A DNA stretch of 15,046 nucleotides from SVQP01 sp045650025 (GCA_045650025.1 JAZRQR010000010.1:1-15046), one strand, 5' to 3'; positions 7,635-14,184 are shown, numbered from the stretch's first letter. The notes: a model not told the origin generated them from the sequence alone. A program made the numbers and translations.

Positions 7635-7664
7635 CGGCGTGGTGTGACCACGCCGCTTTTTTTG
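7635..7664 (+). terminator. Intrinsic terminator of the surface-modification operon
   Basis: A 9-bp perfect GC-rich stem (7635-7643 with 7647-7655, GTG loop) is followed after one C by seven T. A-rich bases flank the left arm, so it may also stop transcripts from the other strand. It starts 8 bases after the last stop codon and closes the six-gene unit. Confidence 0.93.
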
Positions 7665-7717
7665 TGCGTTTCGGTACTTTGACGGAAATATTGGGCAGGG
7701 AAACAGGGCACTTATCC

Positions 7718-7754
7718 GTGCAAAATGTCAAAACACTTGTGAAAAATGTCAAAA
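7718..7754 (+). repeat. Two direct repeats upstream of the rsmE promoter
   Basis: The 16-base unit GTG[C/A]AAAATGTCAAAA occurs at 7718-7733 and 7739-7754, identical except at the fourth base, with a period of 21 bases (two helical turns). The second copy ends 6 bases before the -35 hexamer at 7761. A related inverted core (TTTTTGACA) recurs at 7817-7824 in the leader. The phasing and position suggest a binding site for a regulator of the rsmE promoter. The regulator is unknown. Confidence 0.55.
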
Positions 7755-7760
7755 TGGGGG

Positions 7761-7789
7761 TTGACAATTTGGTGAATGTGTGGTACAAT
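7761..7789 (+). promoter_or_regulatory. Sigma-A promoter of rsmE
   Basis: TTGACA (7761-7766) and TACAAT (7784-7789) are spaced 17 bases apart. Transcription would begin near 7796, giving a leader of about 63 bases that contains a hairpin. It lies after the upstream operon's terminator and reads into rsmE. Confidence 0.85.
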
Positions 7790-7804
7790 AGGGTCACAGT
7801 AAGA

Positions 7805-7833
7805 AAAATGACCTGTTTTTGACAAGTCATTTT
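7805..7833 (+). promoter_or_regulatory. Hairpin in the rsmE leader
   Basis: AAAATGAC (7805-7812) pairs with GTCATTTT (7826-7833). After one C-A mismatch, TGT (7814-7816) pairs with ACA (7822-7824), leaving a five-base loop. Seven T follow at 7839-7845, just before the GGAGG ribosome binding site. It could be a weak attenuator, an operator just after the transcription start, or a stabilising 5' structure. The stem is AU-rich, so termination would be inefficient. Confidence 0.45.
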
Positions 7834-7858
7834 GTGCATTTTTTTGTCGGAGGTGTAT

Positions 7859-8620
7859 ATGCCCCGTTTTTTTGTGTCCGAGGATCAGTTTGAAAATGGC
7901 AACGTGATCCTGGTGGGCGAGGACGCGCATCACATTGCAAGATCCTTGCGCATGGCGGTAGGGGAAACCGTTACGGTTTGCGATCCGCACAGCGTGGAAT
8001 TTGAATGTGAGCTGCTTTCCTTTGAGCAGGATAAGCGCGTGGTTGCTAAAATTCTGAGCAGTAAACCTTCAGATGCCGAGCCGCCCTACGGTGTGTACCT
8101 GTTCCAGGCATTGCCCAAAGGTGAAAAATTTGATTCTATTATCCAAAAGGCGGTGGAGTGCGGCGTGTATGAGATCGTGCCGTTCCAGAGCAGCCGCTGC
8201 ATTGCAAAAGCCAAGGCGGACGGGGAGGCGGATAAGACCAAGCGCCGTTGCCGTATTGCCGAGGAGGCCGCAAAGCAAAGCGGTCGTGCCAGATTGCCCT
8301 TGGTAAAGCCCACGATTTCCTATAAGGAAATGCTCAGGCAGGCAGGGGAATGCGACGTGTGTCTGTTCTGCTATGAGGGACAGGGCACCGAATCGCTGGC
8401 AAGCATTTTGCAAAGCGAGATGGTCGTGCAGCGTCTTGCGGAAAACGGTTGGCACAAAATTGCCGTTGTGGTTGGCAGCGAGGGAGGCTTTTCTCCCGAG
8501 GAAGCCGCACAAGCCAAGGACGCCGGCATGCTGATGACGGGTCTGGGCAATCGCATTTTGCGTACAGAGACAGTAGCCCCCTTTGTGCTGGGCTGCCTTG
8601 TGTACCGATTTGAAATGTGA
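7859..8620 (+). CDS. rsmE: RsmE, 16S rRNA m3U1498 methyltransferase
   Basis: A 253-residue enzyme that uses S-adenosylmethionine to methylate N3 of U1498 in the decoding region of 16S rRNA. Sequence hallmarks are the N-terminal MPRFFV and AHHIARSLRM (PUA-like domain), LPKGEKFDSIIQKAVECGV, EEAAKQSGR, and the SPOUT trefoil-knot motifs VVVGSEGGFSPEE and LGNRILRTETV near the C terminus. Length is normal for the family. The start at 7859 is chosen over an in-frame ATG at 7832 because GGAGG (7849-7853) sits 5 bases before it and the protein then begins with the family's usual MPRFF; the earlier ATG lies inside the leader hairpin and has no ribosome binding site. It has its own promoter. No clear terminator follows, so transcripts may run into the next gene. 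Confidence 0.97.
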   Translation: MPRFFVSEDQFENGNVILVGEDAHHIARSLRMAVGETVTVCDPHSVEFECELLSFEQDKRVVAKILSSKPSDAEPPYGVYLFQALPKGEKFDSIIQKAVECGVYEIVPFQSSRCIAKAKADGEADKTKRRCRIAEEAAKQSGRARLPLVKPTISYKEMLRQAGECDVCLFCYEGQGTESLASILQSEMVVQRLAENGWHKIAVVVGSEGGFSPEEAAQAKDAGMLMTGLGNRILRTETVAPFVLGCLVYRFEM

Positions 8621-8658
8621 CGAATTGGCAGTGTGAGCAAATTTCACCTGAAAAAATC

Positions 8659-8680
8659 GCACATTTTTATAAAAATATGC
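8659..8680 (+). promoter_or_regulatory. 22-bp near-perfect palindrome upstream of the CdaR/PucR-type regulator
   Basis: The inner 14 bases ATTTTTATAAAAAT (8663-8676) are a perfect palindrome. One mismatch pair (8662/8677) is followed by three more pairs (GCA at 8659-8661 with TGC at 8678-8680), so ten of eleven pairs match. The right edge is 9 bases before the -35 hexamer; the centre is near -55 relative to the predicted start. No T-run follows, so it is not a typical terminator. It fits a dimeric regulator's operator, perhaps for the gene's own product. Confidence 0.5.
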
Positions 8681-8689
8681 AAAACACTA

Positions 8690-8718
8690 TTGAAAAATCA
8701 CAAAAAAGGTTGTATAAT
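8690..8718 (+). promoter_or_regulatory. Sigma-A promoter of the CdaR/PucR-type regulator
   Basis: TTGAAA (8690-8695) and TATAAT (8713-8718) are spaced 17 bases apart in A/T-rich DNA. Transcription would begin near 8725, about 45 bases before the ATG at 8771. Confidence 0.85.
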
Positions 8719-8770
8719 ATAGGTTAGTATATACAACCCCGAAAACTAAAAATAAGAGGAGTTAAAAGTT

Positions 8771-9856
8771 ATGTCCAACAGACTGTTTCAAAGTGTCATT
8801 CACCAAATGAAGGATGCGATCGATCGCGTGATCGGCGTTATTGATGAAAACGGTGTCATCATTGCATGCTCCGAGCTTGTCAAGATCGGCGAGATCAAGC
8901 AGGGCGTTCGCGATGAGCTTGCTTATACCTCCGACGTGGTGACCTCCTCCGGGTATACCTACCGTCCCGTCAGCGGCGGCGTCAAGGCTGAGTATATCGT
9001 ATTCGTTGAGGGCGAGGATAAGATGGCAGAAAAGATGTCCAAGCTGCTGTCCATCTCTCTTGGCAACATCAAGAATCTGTATGATGAGAAGTATGACAAG
9101 GGCTCGTTTATCAAGAATATCATTCTGGATAACATTCTGCCCAGCGATATTTACATCAAGTCCAAGGAGCTGCACTTCAACACCGAGGAAAGCAGAATCG
9201 TCTTCCTGATCAAGTTCTTCGGCAAGACCGATATGATGCCCTTTGAAATGCTGCAGAACATGTTCCCGGATAAGTCCAAGGACTACGTGATCTCCGTTGG
9301 CGAGCACGACATTGTGCTTGTAAAGGACGTTAAGCCCGGTATGGAGACCAAGGACGTGGAAAAGATCGCTACCAACATTGCAGACACCCTGTCCGCAGAG
9401 TTCTACACCAAGGTTGCGATCGGTATCTCTACTACGGTTGAGAACATCAAGGATCTGGCAAGAGCTTACAAGGAAGCTCAGGTTGCACTTGAGGTTGGTA
9501 AGGTATTTGAGACCGAGAAGAATATCATCAGCTACGAAAACCTGGGTATTGGCAGATTGATCTATCAGCTGCCCACCACCCTTTGCGAGATGTTCTTGCA
9601 GGAAGTATTCAAGAAGGGCAGCCTGGAGTCGCTTGACCGCGAGACCCTGATGACTATTCAGTGCTTCTTTGAGAACAACCTCAACGTTTCCGAGACCTCC
9701 AGAAAGCTGTTCGTACATAGAAACACTTTGGTTTACAGACTGGAGAAGATCCGCAAGCTGACCGGTCTTGATCTGCGTGAGTTTGAGCATGCAATCACCT
9801 TCAAGGTTGCGCTCATGGTAAGAAAGTACCTCAACTCTAAGCCTGCAAAATATTGA
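8771..9856 (+). CDS. CdaR/PucR-type helix-turn-helix regulator
   Basis: A 361-residue cytoplasmic regulator. Residues about 1-60 resemble the sugar-diacid-recognition region of CdaR (DRVIGVIDENGVIIACSE...KIGEIKQGV). The middle (about 120-280) fits the degenerate GGDEF-like domain of the CdaR family. Residues 291-356 are a clear PucR C-terminal helix-turn-helix (FFENNLNVSETSRKLFVHRNTLVYRLEKI, then TGLDLREFEHAITFKVALMV). E. coli CdaR activates sugar-diacid use, but no sugar or purine catabolic gene lies nearby, so the ligand and targets are unknown and the role may be broader. The start has AGGAG (8757-8761) 9 bases upstream. The codons are A/T-ended more often than in the surface-modification operon, with many AAG and AGA as in the ribosomal genes, which hints at high expression. 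It has its own promoter and a palindrome before it. The family is firm; the regulon is not known. Confidence 0.9.
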   Translation: MSNRLFQSVIHQMKDAIDRVIGVIDENGVIIACSELVKIGEIKQGVRDELAYTSDVVTSSGYTYRPVSGGVKAEYIVFVEGEDKMAEKMSKLLSISLGNIKNLYDEKYDKGSFIKNIILDNILPSDIYIKSKELHFNTEESRIVFLIKFFGKTDMMPFEMLQNMFPDKSKDYVISVGEHDIVLVKDVKPGMETKDVEKIATNIADTLSAEFYTKVAIGISTTVENIKDLARAYKEAQVALEVGKVFETEKNIISYENLGIGRLIYQLPTTLCEMFLQEVFKKGSLESLDRETLMTIQCFFENNLNVSETSRKLFVHRNTLVYRLEKIRKLTGLDLREFEHAITFKVALMVRKYLNSKPAKY

Positions 9857-9881
9857 TCCAACGTACATAGACTTTATTAGG

Positions 9882-9917
9882 TTAAGCGAAACGCCGCACT
9901 CGCGGCGTTTCGCTTAA
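9882..9917 (+). terminator. 16-bp perfect hairpin after the regulator, without a T-run
   Basis: Arms 9882-9897 and 9902-9917 are perfectly complementary around an ACTC loop. It lies 25 bases after the regulator's stop codon. Neither strand has a T-run after the stem (TTGAGTG on plus). It probably ends or protects the 3' end of the regulator mRNA, but it is not a classic intrinsic terminator. Confidence 0.6.
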
Positions 9918-9981
9918 TTGAGTGTATGGCACTGATTGTTGATATTTTGAGAACAAAGCAATAACGGAGAGAGACAAAACT

Positions 9982-11610
9982 ATGAAGAAATTAGTATACA
10001 CGGTGCAGGGCTTTGAAAGAGAGGAGCAGCAGGCACAGCTTTGCTCGATCTTGGCAAAGACTCTGCGTGCTTACGGCGGCAACGGGCAGATCGAAGCGGA
10101 TCCTGCGCGTTCGTCGGTAACCGTTTGCGTGCCGCGTAATACCGTAACCGATGAGCTGGAGCAAAGCGCAAACGCGGCTCTGGCACAGTACGGTATGCAG
10201 CTGCTTCCCATGCCCGGCGTGCGCTATTTTGCGTACCGGGGACGCGTGGAAAAGAAAAAGACTATTCCGACCAGCGCGTTTATCGCTTCGCTGATGGCTG
10301 CCGTCTCACTGACGCTTGTCATCACCATGCTGCTCACGGCGGTGATCAGCAGCGCGTATTGGAATGCTCAGTATACAGGCGGCTTGCTTGGCGGCGTGAC
10401 TAACAGCGAAAACGTCAATGCGGTCACCAATGATAAGTCGCTTGCCCTGATCGATCAGCTCATTCGCGATTTCTCGTATGAAGGCGTGGATCAGGAGGCA
10501 TTGATGACGTCGGTGCTCAAGGCTTACGTGGCTGCAACCGGCGACATTTATGCGGAATATTATACAAAGGAAGAATTTGAGGCTTTGACCAGTGAGAGCC
10601 AGGGTAAGATGGAGGGCATCGGCGTCAGCGTGATCAACTCTGTCTGGGAGGGCTACACGGCAATCAAGCTGATCATGGTATATCCCAACTCGCCTGCAGA
10701 GCAAGCGGGACTCAAGCCCGGCGACCTTGTCGTAGCGGTCAAGCAGAACGGAACGTACGTTTCCGTGGATGAAATTGGCGGCTATACCATGGCTGTCAAC
10801 TGCCTGCGCGGACTTGCGGGCACACAAGCGGAATTTTTGGTTAAGCGTCCTGAGGGCGGCAGCTATCGGCAGATCGAATTTTCGATCACGCGCGCAGCCT
10901 TTGAGGCGGTTTCGGTCACCGGTAAGGTCAGCGAAACCGATCCTGCGGTCGGCATTGTCACCATTATGCAGTTTGATCTTCCCACGCCCGAGCAGTTTGA
11001 GGCGATCGTGGACGATCTGCTTGCAAAGGGCTGCACCAAGTTTGTGTTTGACGTGCGTAACAACCCGGGCGGCGATCTGGAGTCGATCAGGGCGGTGCTG
11101 AGCTACTTCCTTGAGGAGGGCAATCTGGTCGTCAGCACCAAGGATAAGAACGGCAACGAGAAAAAGGACGTGGTCCAGGAGCTCAAGCATTCGGGCGCAT
11201 ACAGTGTATGTGACGTGACCAAGGAAGAGATCGGCAAGTACAAGGGTCTGACCTTCTGCGTGTTGACCAACGGCAACACCGCAAGCGCAGCAGAGCTGTT
11301 TACCGCTACCATGCGTGATTACGATCTTGGCACCATCGTAGGCGAGACCACCTACGGAAAGGGCTGCATGCAGTCGATCTATGACCTTTCCACGGCGGGT
11401 CCTTACTACGGCCTGTACGGCATTGAGGGTGGACTCAAGCTGACAACCAAGATGTATTTCCCGGCATGCGGTGAGAGCTATCACGGCATTGGCATTGCGC
11501 CGCACGTAGAGGTTACGCTGCCCGCCGAGGTGATGGAGCAGTACACGCTTTACGATCTGCCCGAGGAGCTGGATACCCAGCTGCAGGCGGCATTGAACGA
11601 AATGAAATAA
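9982..11610 (+). CDS. Membrane-anchored S41 (Ctp-type) protease with PDZ domain and N-terminal cytoplasmic domain
   Basis: A 542-residue carboxy-terminal processing protease. Residues 1-90 form a predicted cytoplasmic domain, 97-125 a single membrane segment, about 150-205 a helical cap region, about 205-290 a PDZ domain (GIGVSV, then NSPAEQAGLKPGDLVVAV) and about 320-515 the S41 catalytic core. Catalytic Ser435 in NTASAAE and Lys460 in YGKGCMQ give the Ser-Lys dyad; FDVRNNPGGDL is the usual core motif. The active part lies outside the membrane, so it should cleave envelope or secreted proteins near their C termini. The N-terminal domain has the strand-helix-strand-strand-helix-strand order of heavy-metal-associated domains but no CxxC, which is unusual before a Ctp protease. 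A GGAG stands about 12 bases before the ATG, rather far. greA follows after 28 bases, likely co-transcribed. Confidence 0.92.
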   Translation: MKKLVYTVQGFEREEQQAQLCSILAKTLRAYGGNGQIEADPARSSVTVCVPRNTVTDELEQSANAALAQYGMQLLPMPGVRYFAYRGRVEKKKTIPTSAFIASLMAAVSLTLVITMLLTAVISSAYWNAQYTGGLLGGVTNSENVNAVTNDKSLALIDQLIRDFSYEGVDQEALMTSVLKAYVAATGDIYAEYYTKEEFEALTSESQGKMEGIGVSVINSVWEGYTAIKLIMVYPNSPAEQAGLKPGDLVVAVKQNGTYVSVDEIGGYTMAVNCLRGLAGTQAEFLVKRPEGGSYRQIEFSITRAAFEAVSVTGKVSETDPAVGIVTIMQFDLPTPEQFEAIVDDLLAKGCTKFVFDVRNNPGGDLESIRAVLSYFLEEGNLVVSTKDKNGNEKKDVVQELKHSGAYSVCDVTKEEIGKYKGLTFCVLTNGNTASAAELFTATMRDYDLGTIVGETTYGKGCMQSIYDLSTAGPYYGLYGIEGGLKLTTKMYFPACGESYHGIGIAPHVEVTLPAEVMEQYTLYDLPEELDTQLQAALNEMK

Positions 11611-11638
11611 ATATATTTGCATATAAGGAGAAACCAAC

Positions 11639-12124
11639 ATGGCAGCAAAGGAAAAAACCCTTTATACTCAAGAAGGCTATAACGAGCTTGAGAAGGAGCT
11701 GAAGTACCTCAGAGTGACCCGCAGAGAAGAGATCAAGGAAGCAATTGCCGTAGCACGCGGCTTTGGTGACCTTTCCGAGAACTCTGAGTACGATGAGGCA
11801 AGAAATGAGCAGGCAAAGGTTGAGGCACGCATCAAGGAGCTGGAGAGCTTGCTGGAGAATGCTGAGATCATTGACGAGGCAAACATGGACGCAGGCATTG
11901 TCAGCCTGGGCTCTACCGTTCGCGTTTACGACGTTGAGTGGGATGAGGAGCTGTCCTATGAGATCGTTGGCTCGAACGAGGCAGACGCGCTCAAGCACCG
12001 CATTTCCGACCAGTCTCCCATCGGTTGCGCACTGATGGGCAAGCACGCAGGTGATAACGTTGAGGTACAGACCCCCAACGGCACGCTGCACTTCAAGGTT
12101 CTGCACGTGGAGAGAACCAAGTAA
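11639..12124 (+). CDS. greA: GreA, transcription elongation factor
   Basis: A 161-residue factor that enters the secondary channel of RNA polymerase and promotes cleavage of backtracked transcripts. Residues 1-80 are the antiparallel coiled coil, with the acidic tip GFGDLSENSEYDEA (41-54; Asp44 and Glu47 are the residues that coordinate catalytic Mg2+). Residues about 85-160 are the FKBP-like domain ending VEVQTPNGTLHFKVLHVE. Length is normal. AAGGAG lies 8 bases before the ATG. It sits 28 bases after the S41 protease gene without a visible promoter of its own, and a hairpin follows its stop codon. Confidence 0.98.
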   Translation: MAAKEKTLYTQEGYNELEKELKYLRVTRREEIKEAIAVARGFGDLSENSEYDEARNEQAKVEARIKELESLLENAEIIDEANMDAGIVSLGSTVRVYDVEWDEELSYEIVGSNEADALKHRISDQSPIGCALMGKHAGDNVEVQTPNGTLHFKVLHVERTK

Positions 12125-12134
12125 TAAAAAAGGT

Positions 12135-12169
12135 CAAGACGGATCTGTCATAGTGACAGATCCGTTTTG
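12135..12169 (+). terminator. Hairpin after greA, probably a partial terminator
   Basis: Sixteen pairs (12135-12150 with 12154-12169, one G-T pair) close a TAG loop. On the plus strand the T-run is only four bases and is part of the stem, so termination may be partial. On the minus strand six T follow the stem closely. It ends 14 bases before the next ATG, so the downstream gene may be expressed at a reduced level by read-through. Confidence 0.65.
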
Positions 12170-12183
12170 CACAGGGGGATAAA

Positions 12184-12882
12184 ATGAATAATAACGAAAA
12201 GCTCAACAGCACGGAGATCGTCACCGAAAACCGTGCGTACAACAAGCTGGAGAATTTTTGGTATCACAACAAGTGGACGGTGATCGTTGTGGCGTTTTTT
12301 GCCATTGTACTGATCGTTTGTACGGTGCAGATGATCGGCAAGGATCAATATGACGTTACCGTTGTGTACGGCGGTACCGAAAAAATGAATGCGGAGCAAA
12401 GAGCGGCGTTTATCGGCGCGCTGCAGGGCGTGCTGCCCGAGGACTATGACGGTAACGGCGACAAGTCGGTTGGCTTGGTAGAGTACCAGATCTTCTCGGC
12501 GGAGGAGCTGTATACCGAGGTTGAGACCGAGATCAATGGTGAGATGACCACCGTGAAAGAGGAGAAGGTAGCTGCCAACTGGAATGCGGAGCAGTATTCC
12601 TTAATGCAGAGCGCCGTATCCAAGACGGGCGAGTATTCGCTGTGCTTTGCAAGCCCTTACGTATTTGACACCCTGCTCAAGGGCTACGTAGAGGAGGGCA
12701 ATTACGTACGCCTGGGTGACACGGATTTTTACAAGTACAACGAGGCAGTACAGGTGCTGCCTGCGGACACGGTCGTGTGCCTTCTGCGCCAGTTTGCGAT
12801 CGGGCAGAGCAGTAAGGACGCCATCTATGCGCGCTCGTCCGAGCTGTTTTCCGCCATCGTCGCCTACGACGTAGCGGAGTAA
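12184..12882 (+). CDS. Single-pass membrane protein of unknown function
   Basis: A 232-residue protein with a polar, charged N-terminal tail (residues 1-30), one membrane segment (31-51, WTVIVVAFFAIVLIVCTVQM) and a soluble domain of about 180 residues, predicted outside the membrane because the preceding residues include HNKW and others. The soluble part is acidic, with a Tyr/Val-rich opening (QYDVTVVYGGTEKMNAEQR) and no catalytic motif I recognise; the start of this domain resembles the first strand and helix of a Rossmann-like or periplasmic-binding fold, but only weakly. A run of G at 12174-12178 about 5 bases before the ATG serves as ribosome binding site. No promoter is seen between the greA hairpin and the gene. 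A strong terminator follows. Confidence 0.8.
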   Translation: MNNNEKLNSTEIVTENRAYNKLENFWYHNKWTVIVVAFFAIVLIVCTVQMIGKDQYDVTVVYGGTEKMNAEQRAAFIGALQGVLPEDYDGNGDKSVGLVEYQIFSAEELYTEVETEINGEMTTVKEEKVAANWNAEQYSLMQSAVSKTGEYSLCFASPYVFDTLLKGYVEEGNYVRLGDTDFYKYNEAVQVLPADTVVCLLRQFAIGQSSKDAIYARSSELFSAIVAYDVAE

Positions 12883-12911
12883 TGAGATCCGCCCGCGGGC
12901 GCGAAATAAAT

Positions 12912-12954
12912 AAGGAAGCTGCTTTGCGTAAGCCGCTTCCTTTTTGTTTATTTT
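12912..12954. terminator. Bidirectional intrinsic terminator
   Basis: Eight pairs (12912-12919 with 12935-12942), one mismatch and four more pairs (12921-12924 with 12930-12933) close a TGCGT loop. T-rich sequence follows on the plus strand (12941-12954), and the minus strand also reads T-rich after the stem. It lies between the convergent membrane-protein gene and the S1-repeat gene and probably serves both. Confidence 0.88.
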
Positions 12955-12977
12955 GAAAAAAGGTTGATCAAAAGCCT

Positions 12978-13958
12978 TCAGGCTGATTCGAAGATCGTTT
13001 CAATCACCTTATGAGCGCCCGCAGGCGAGTACCGCCAGGCATCGATGTGCCGCGTCTGCTCGGTGTCCACAAAGTACCGCAGCCCCGCGTGCGCAGGCTC
13101 GCCGCGATAGGCATCGATCAAAACCAGCTTGATTTTCATGCGCTCGGGTTGAATGCTCTTGATGTAAACGCCGGTGTAACGCCCCACACAAGCCTCCAGA
13201 CGCGCCCTGTCGCTGCCGTCCGCATCCTGCCGCAGCTCGGCAAGACCCGCCAGATTGGGGGTCAGCTCCACAAATACGCCGTAGCGCTCCACGCTGCGTA
13301 TAATGCCCGCCGCCGTCTGACCCGGCAAAAACAGCGCCGCATTCTGTTCCCACGTGCCCAGCAGCTCGCGCAGTGAAAGCGTGAGCCTGCCGCTCTCGCC
13401 GTCAAGTGCGCGCACCGCGCAATCCAGCAGCATGCCGGGCTGCAGGCGATCGGACGGGTGCGCGATCCTCGAGACCGAGATGCAGTCCAGCGGCAAAAGG
13501 GCACAAATGCCGCAGCCCACGTCACAGAACGCGCCAAACCGCTCCAGATGCGTCACCCGCACAGGCAAAATATCGCCCGGGATCAGCCGCGCCAAAAACT
13601 CCACCGCGCACCTGCGCTGCGCATTTTTGCGCGAGAGCCACGCAAGCGGCTTGCCCGTACCCGTGCGCGTCACGCTCTCGACCGTAAAGCAGACCGGCTT
13701 TCCCACGCGCGAGATAATGGCAATATCCCGTGGCGGCTCACCGTCGCGCGACCAGAGCGCCTCGGAGCGGGGAATAATGCCTTGCATACAGCCAAGATCC
13801 ACGTGCAAATTCATCTCTCTGTCGCAGAGCAGGGCATTGGCTTCCAGGATCGTACCGCTCAGGGCGGCTGCTTCAAGTCCCTGGGCGGACGCCAAAAGCT
13901 CGCAATTTTGCGCAGAACCGATGCGGCAGCCCTCGGGTAAAAAATGAGATTGTATCAT
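12978..13958 (-). CDS. Protein with three S1-like RNA-binding repeats
   Basis: A 326-residue soluble protein. Repeats with the S1 OB-fold pattern lie at about 32-113 (degenerate), 125-200 (GDILPVRVTHLERFGAFCDVG...LSLRELLGTW, the clearest) and 209-282 (GQTAAGIIRSVERYGVFVEL...). Residues 283-326 are a short tail with IDAYRG and RYFVDTEQTRHIDAWRYS. It is shorter than ribosomal protein S1 and longer than the one-repeat YabR type. It probably binds RNA or the ribosome; the precise role is unknown. The ATG (complement of 13956-13958) is preceded on its strand by AAAGGAAAGGAAA. It is the only minus-strand gene here, and its codons are visibly richer in G and C than those of the flanking greA and rplM genes. 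It diverges from rplM over a 272-base gap and converges on the terminator at 12912. Confidence 0.85.
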   Translation of the reverse strand: MIQSHFLPEGCRIGSAQNCELLASAQGLEAAALSGTILEANALLCDREMNLHVDLGCMQGIIPRSEALWSRDGEPPRDIAIISRVGKPVCFTVESVTRTGTGKPLAWLSRKNAQRRCAVEFLARLIPGDILPVRVTHLERFGAFCDVGCGICALLPLDCISVSRIAHPSDRLQPGMLLDCAVRALDGESGRLTLSLRELLGTWEQNAALFLPGQTAAGIIRSVERYGVFVELTPNLAGLAELRQDADGSDRARLEACVGRYTGVYIKSIQPERMKIKLVLIDAYRGEPAHAGLRYFVDTEQTRHIDAWRYSPAGAHKVIETIFESA

Positions 13959-13981
13959 TGTGTTTCCTTTCCTTTTCGGTA

Positions 13982-14015
13982 GTTGTTTTTACTATATGCC
14001 ATAAGGGAAAACAAC
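13982..14015 (-). promoter_or_regulatory. Inverted repeat over the probable -10 region of the S1-repeat gene
   Basis: GTTGTTTT (13982-13989) and AAAACAAC (14008-14015) form an 8-bp inverted repeat with an 18-base spacer. On the minus strand TATAGT (complement of 13991-13996) in the spacer is the best -10 candidate for the S1-repeat gene, about 33 bases before its ATG; no convincing -35 is seen at the usual distance. The arrangement fits an operator around a weak promoter. Confidence 0.4.
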
Positions 14016-14115
14016 ATGCCGCGCAATTTGTCGAAAGCTGTCCGCAAAAAAGGTGGCGCGCGAAAGGGTTGAGCCCAAAAAACGCAGAAAACGCGAGAAA
14101 ACGAGAGCATTGTAT

Positions 14116-14184
14116 AAGCTAAATTAAAATTTCAAAACTTTTTTTCAAAAACCCCTTGACAAGTGCAAAAGTGCGTGATATAAT
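14116..14184 (+). promoter_or_regulatory. Consensus promoter of rplM-rpsI with A/T-rich upstream element
   Basis: TTGACA (14156-14161) and TATAAT (14179-14184) are perfect and 17 bases apart. The stretch 14116-14150 consists of A and T tracts, as in UP elements that bind the RNA polymerase alpha subunit. Transcription would begin near 14191, leaving a 40-base leader, too short for a large autoregulatory L13 leader RNA. Confidence 0.9.

Noticed and set aside
7832..7858. Upstream ATG for rsmE at 7832
   Set aside because: It lies within the leader hairpin, has no Shine-Dalgarno and would add nine residues not typical of RsmE; ATG 7859 follows GGAGG and gives MPRFF.
8762..9868. 368-codon minus-strand frame opposite the CdaR/PucR-type regulator
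   Set aside because: Covers almost exactly the same span as a convincing regulator gene and shows a Leu/His/Asn-rich shadow composition.
10306..11640. 444-codon minus-strand frame opposite the S41 protease
   Set aside because: Shadow of the protease gene: no family resemblance and antisense-type composition; the plus-strand product has complete catalytic motifs.
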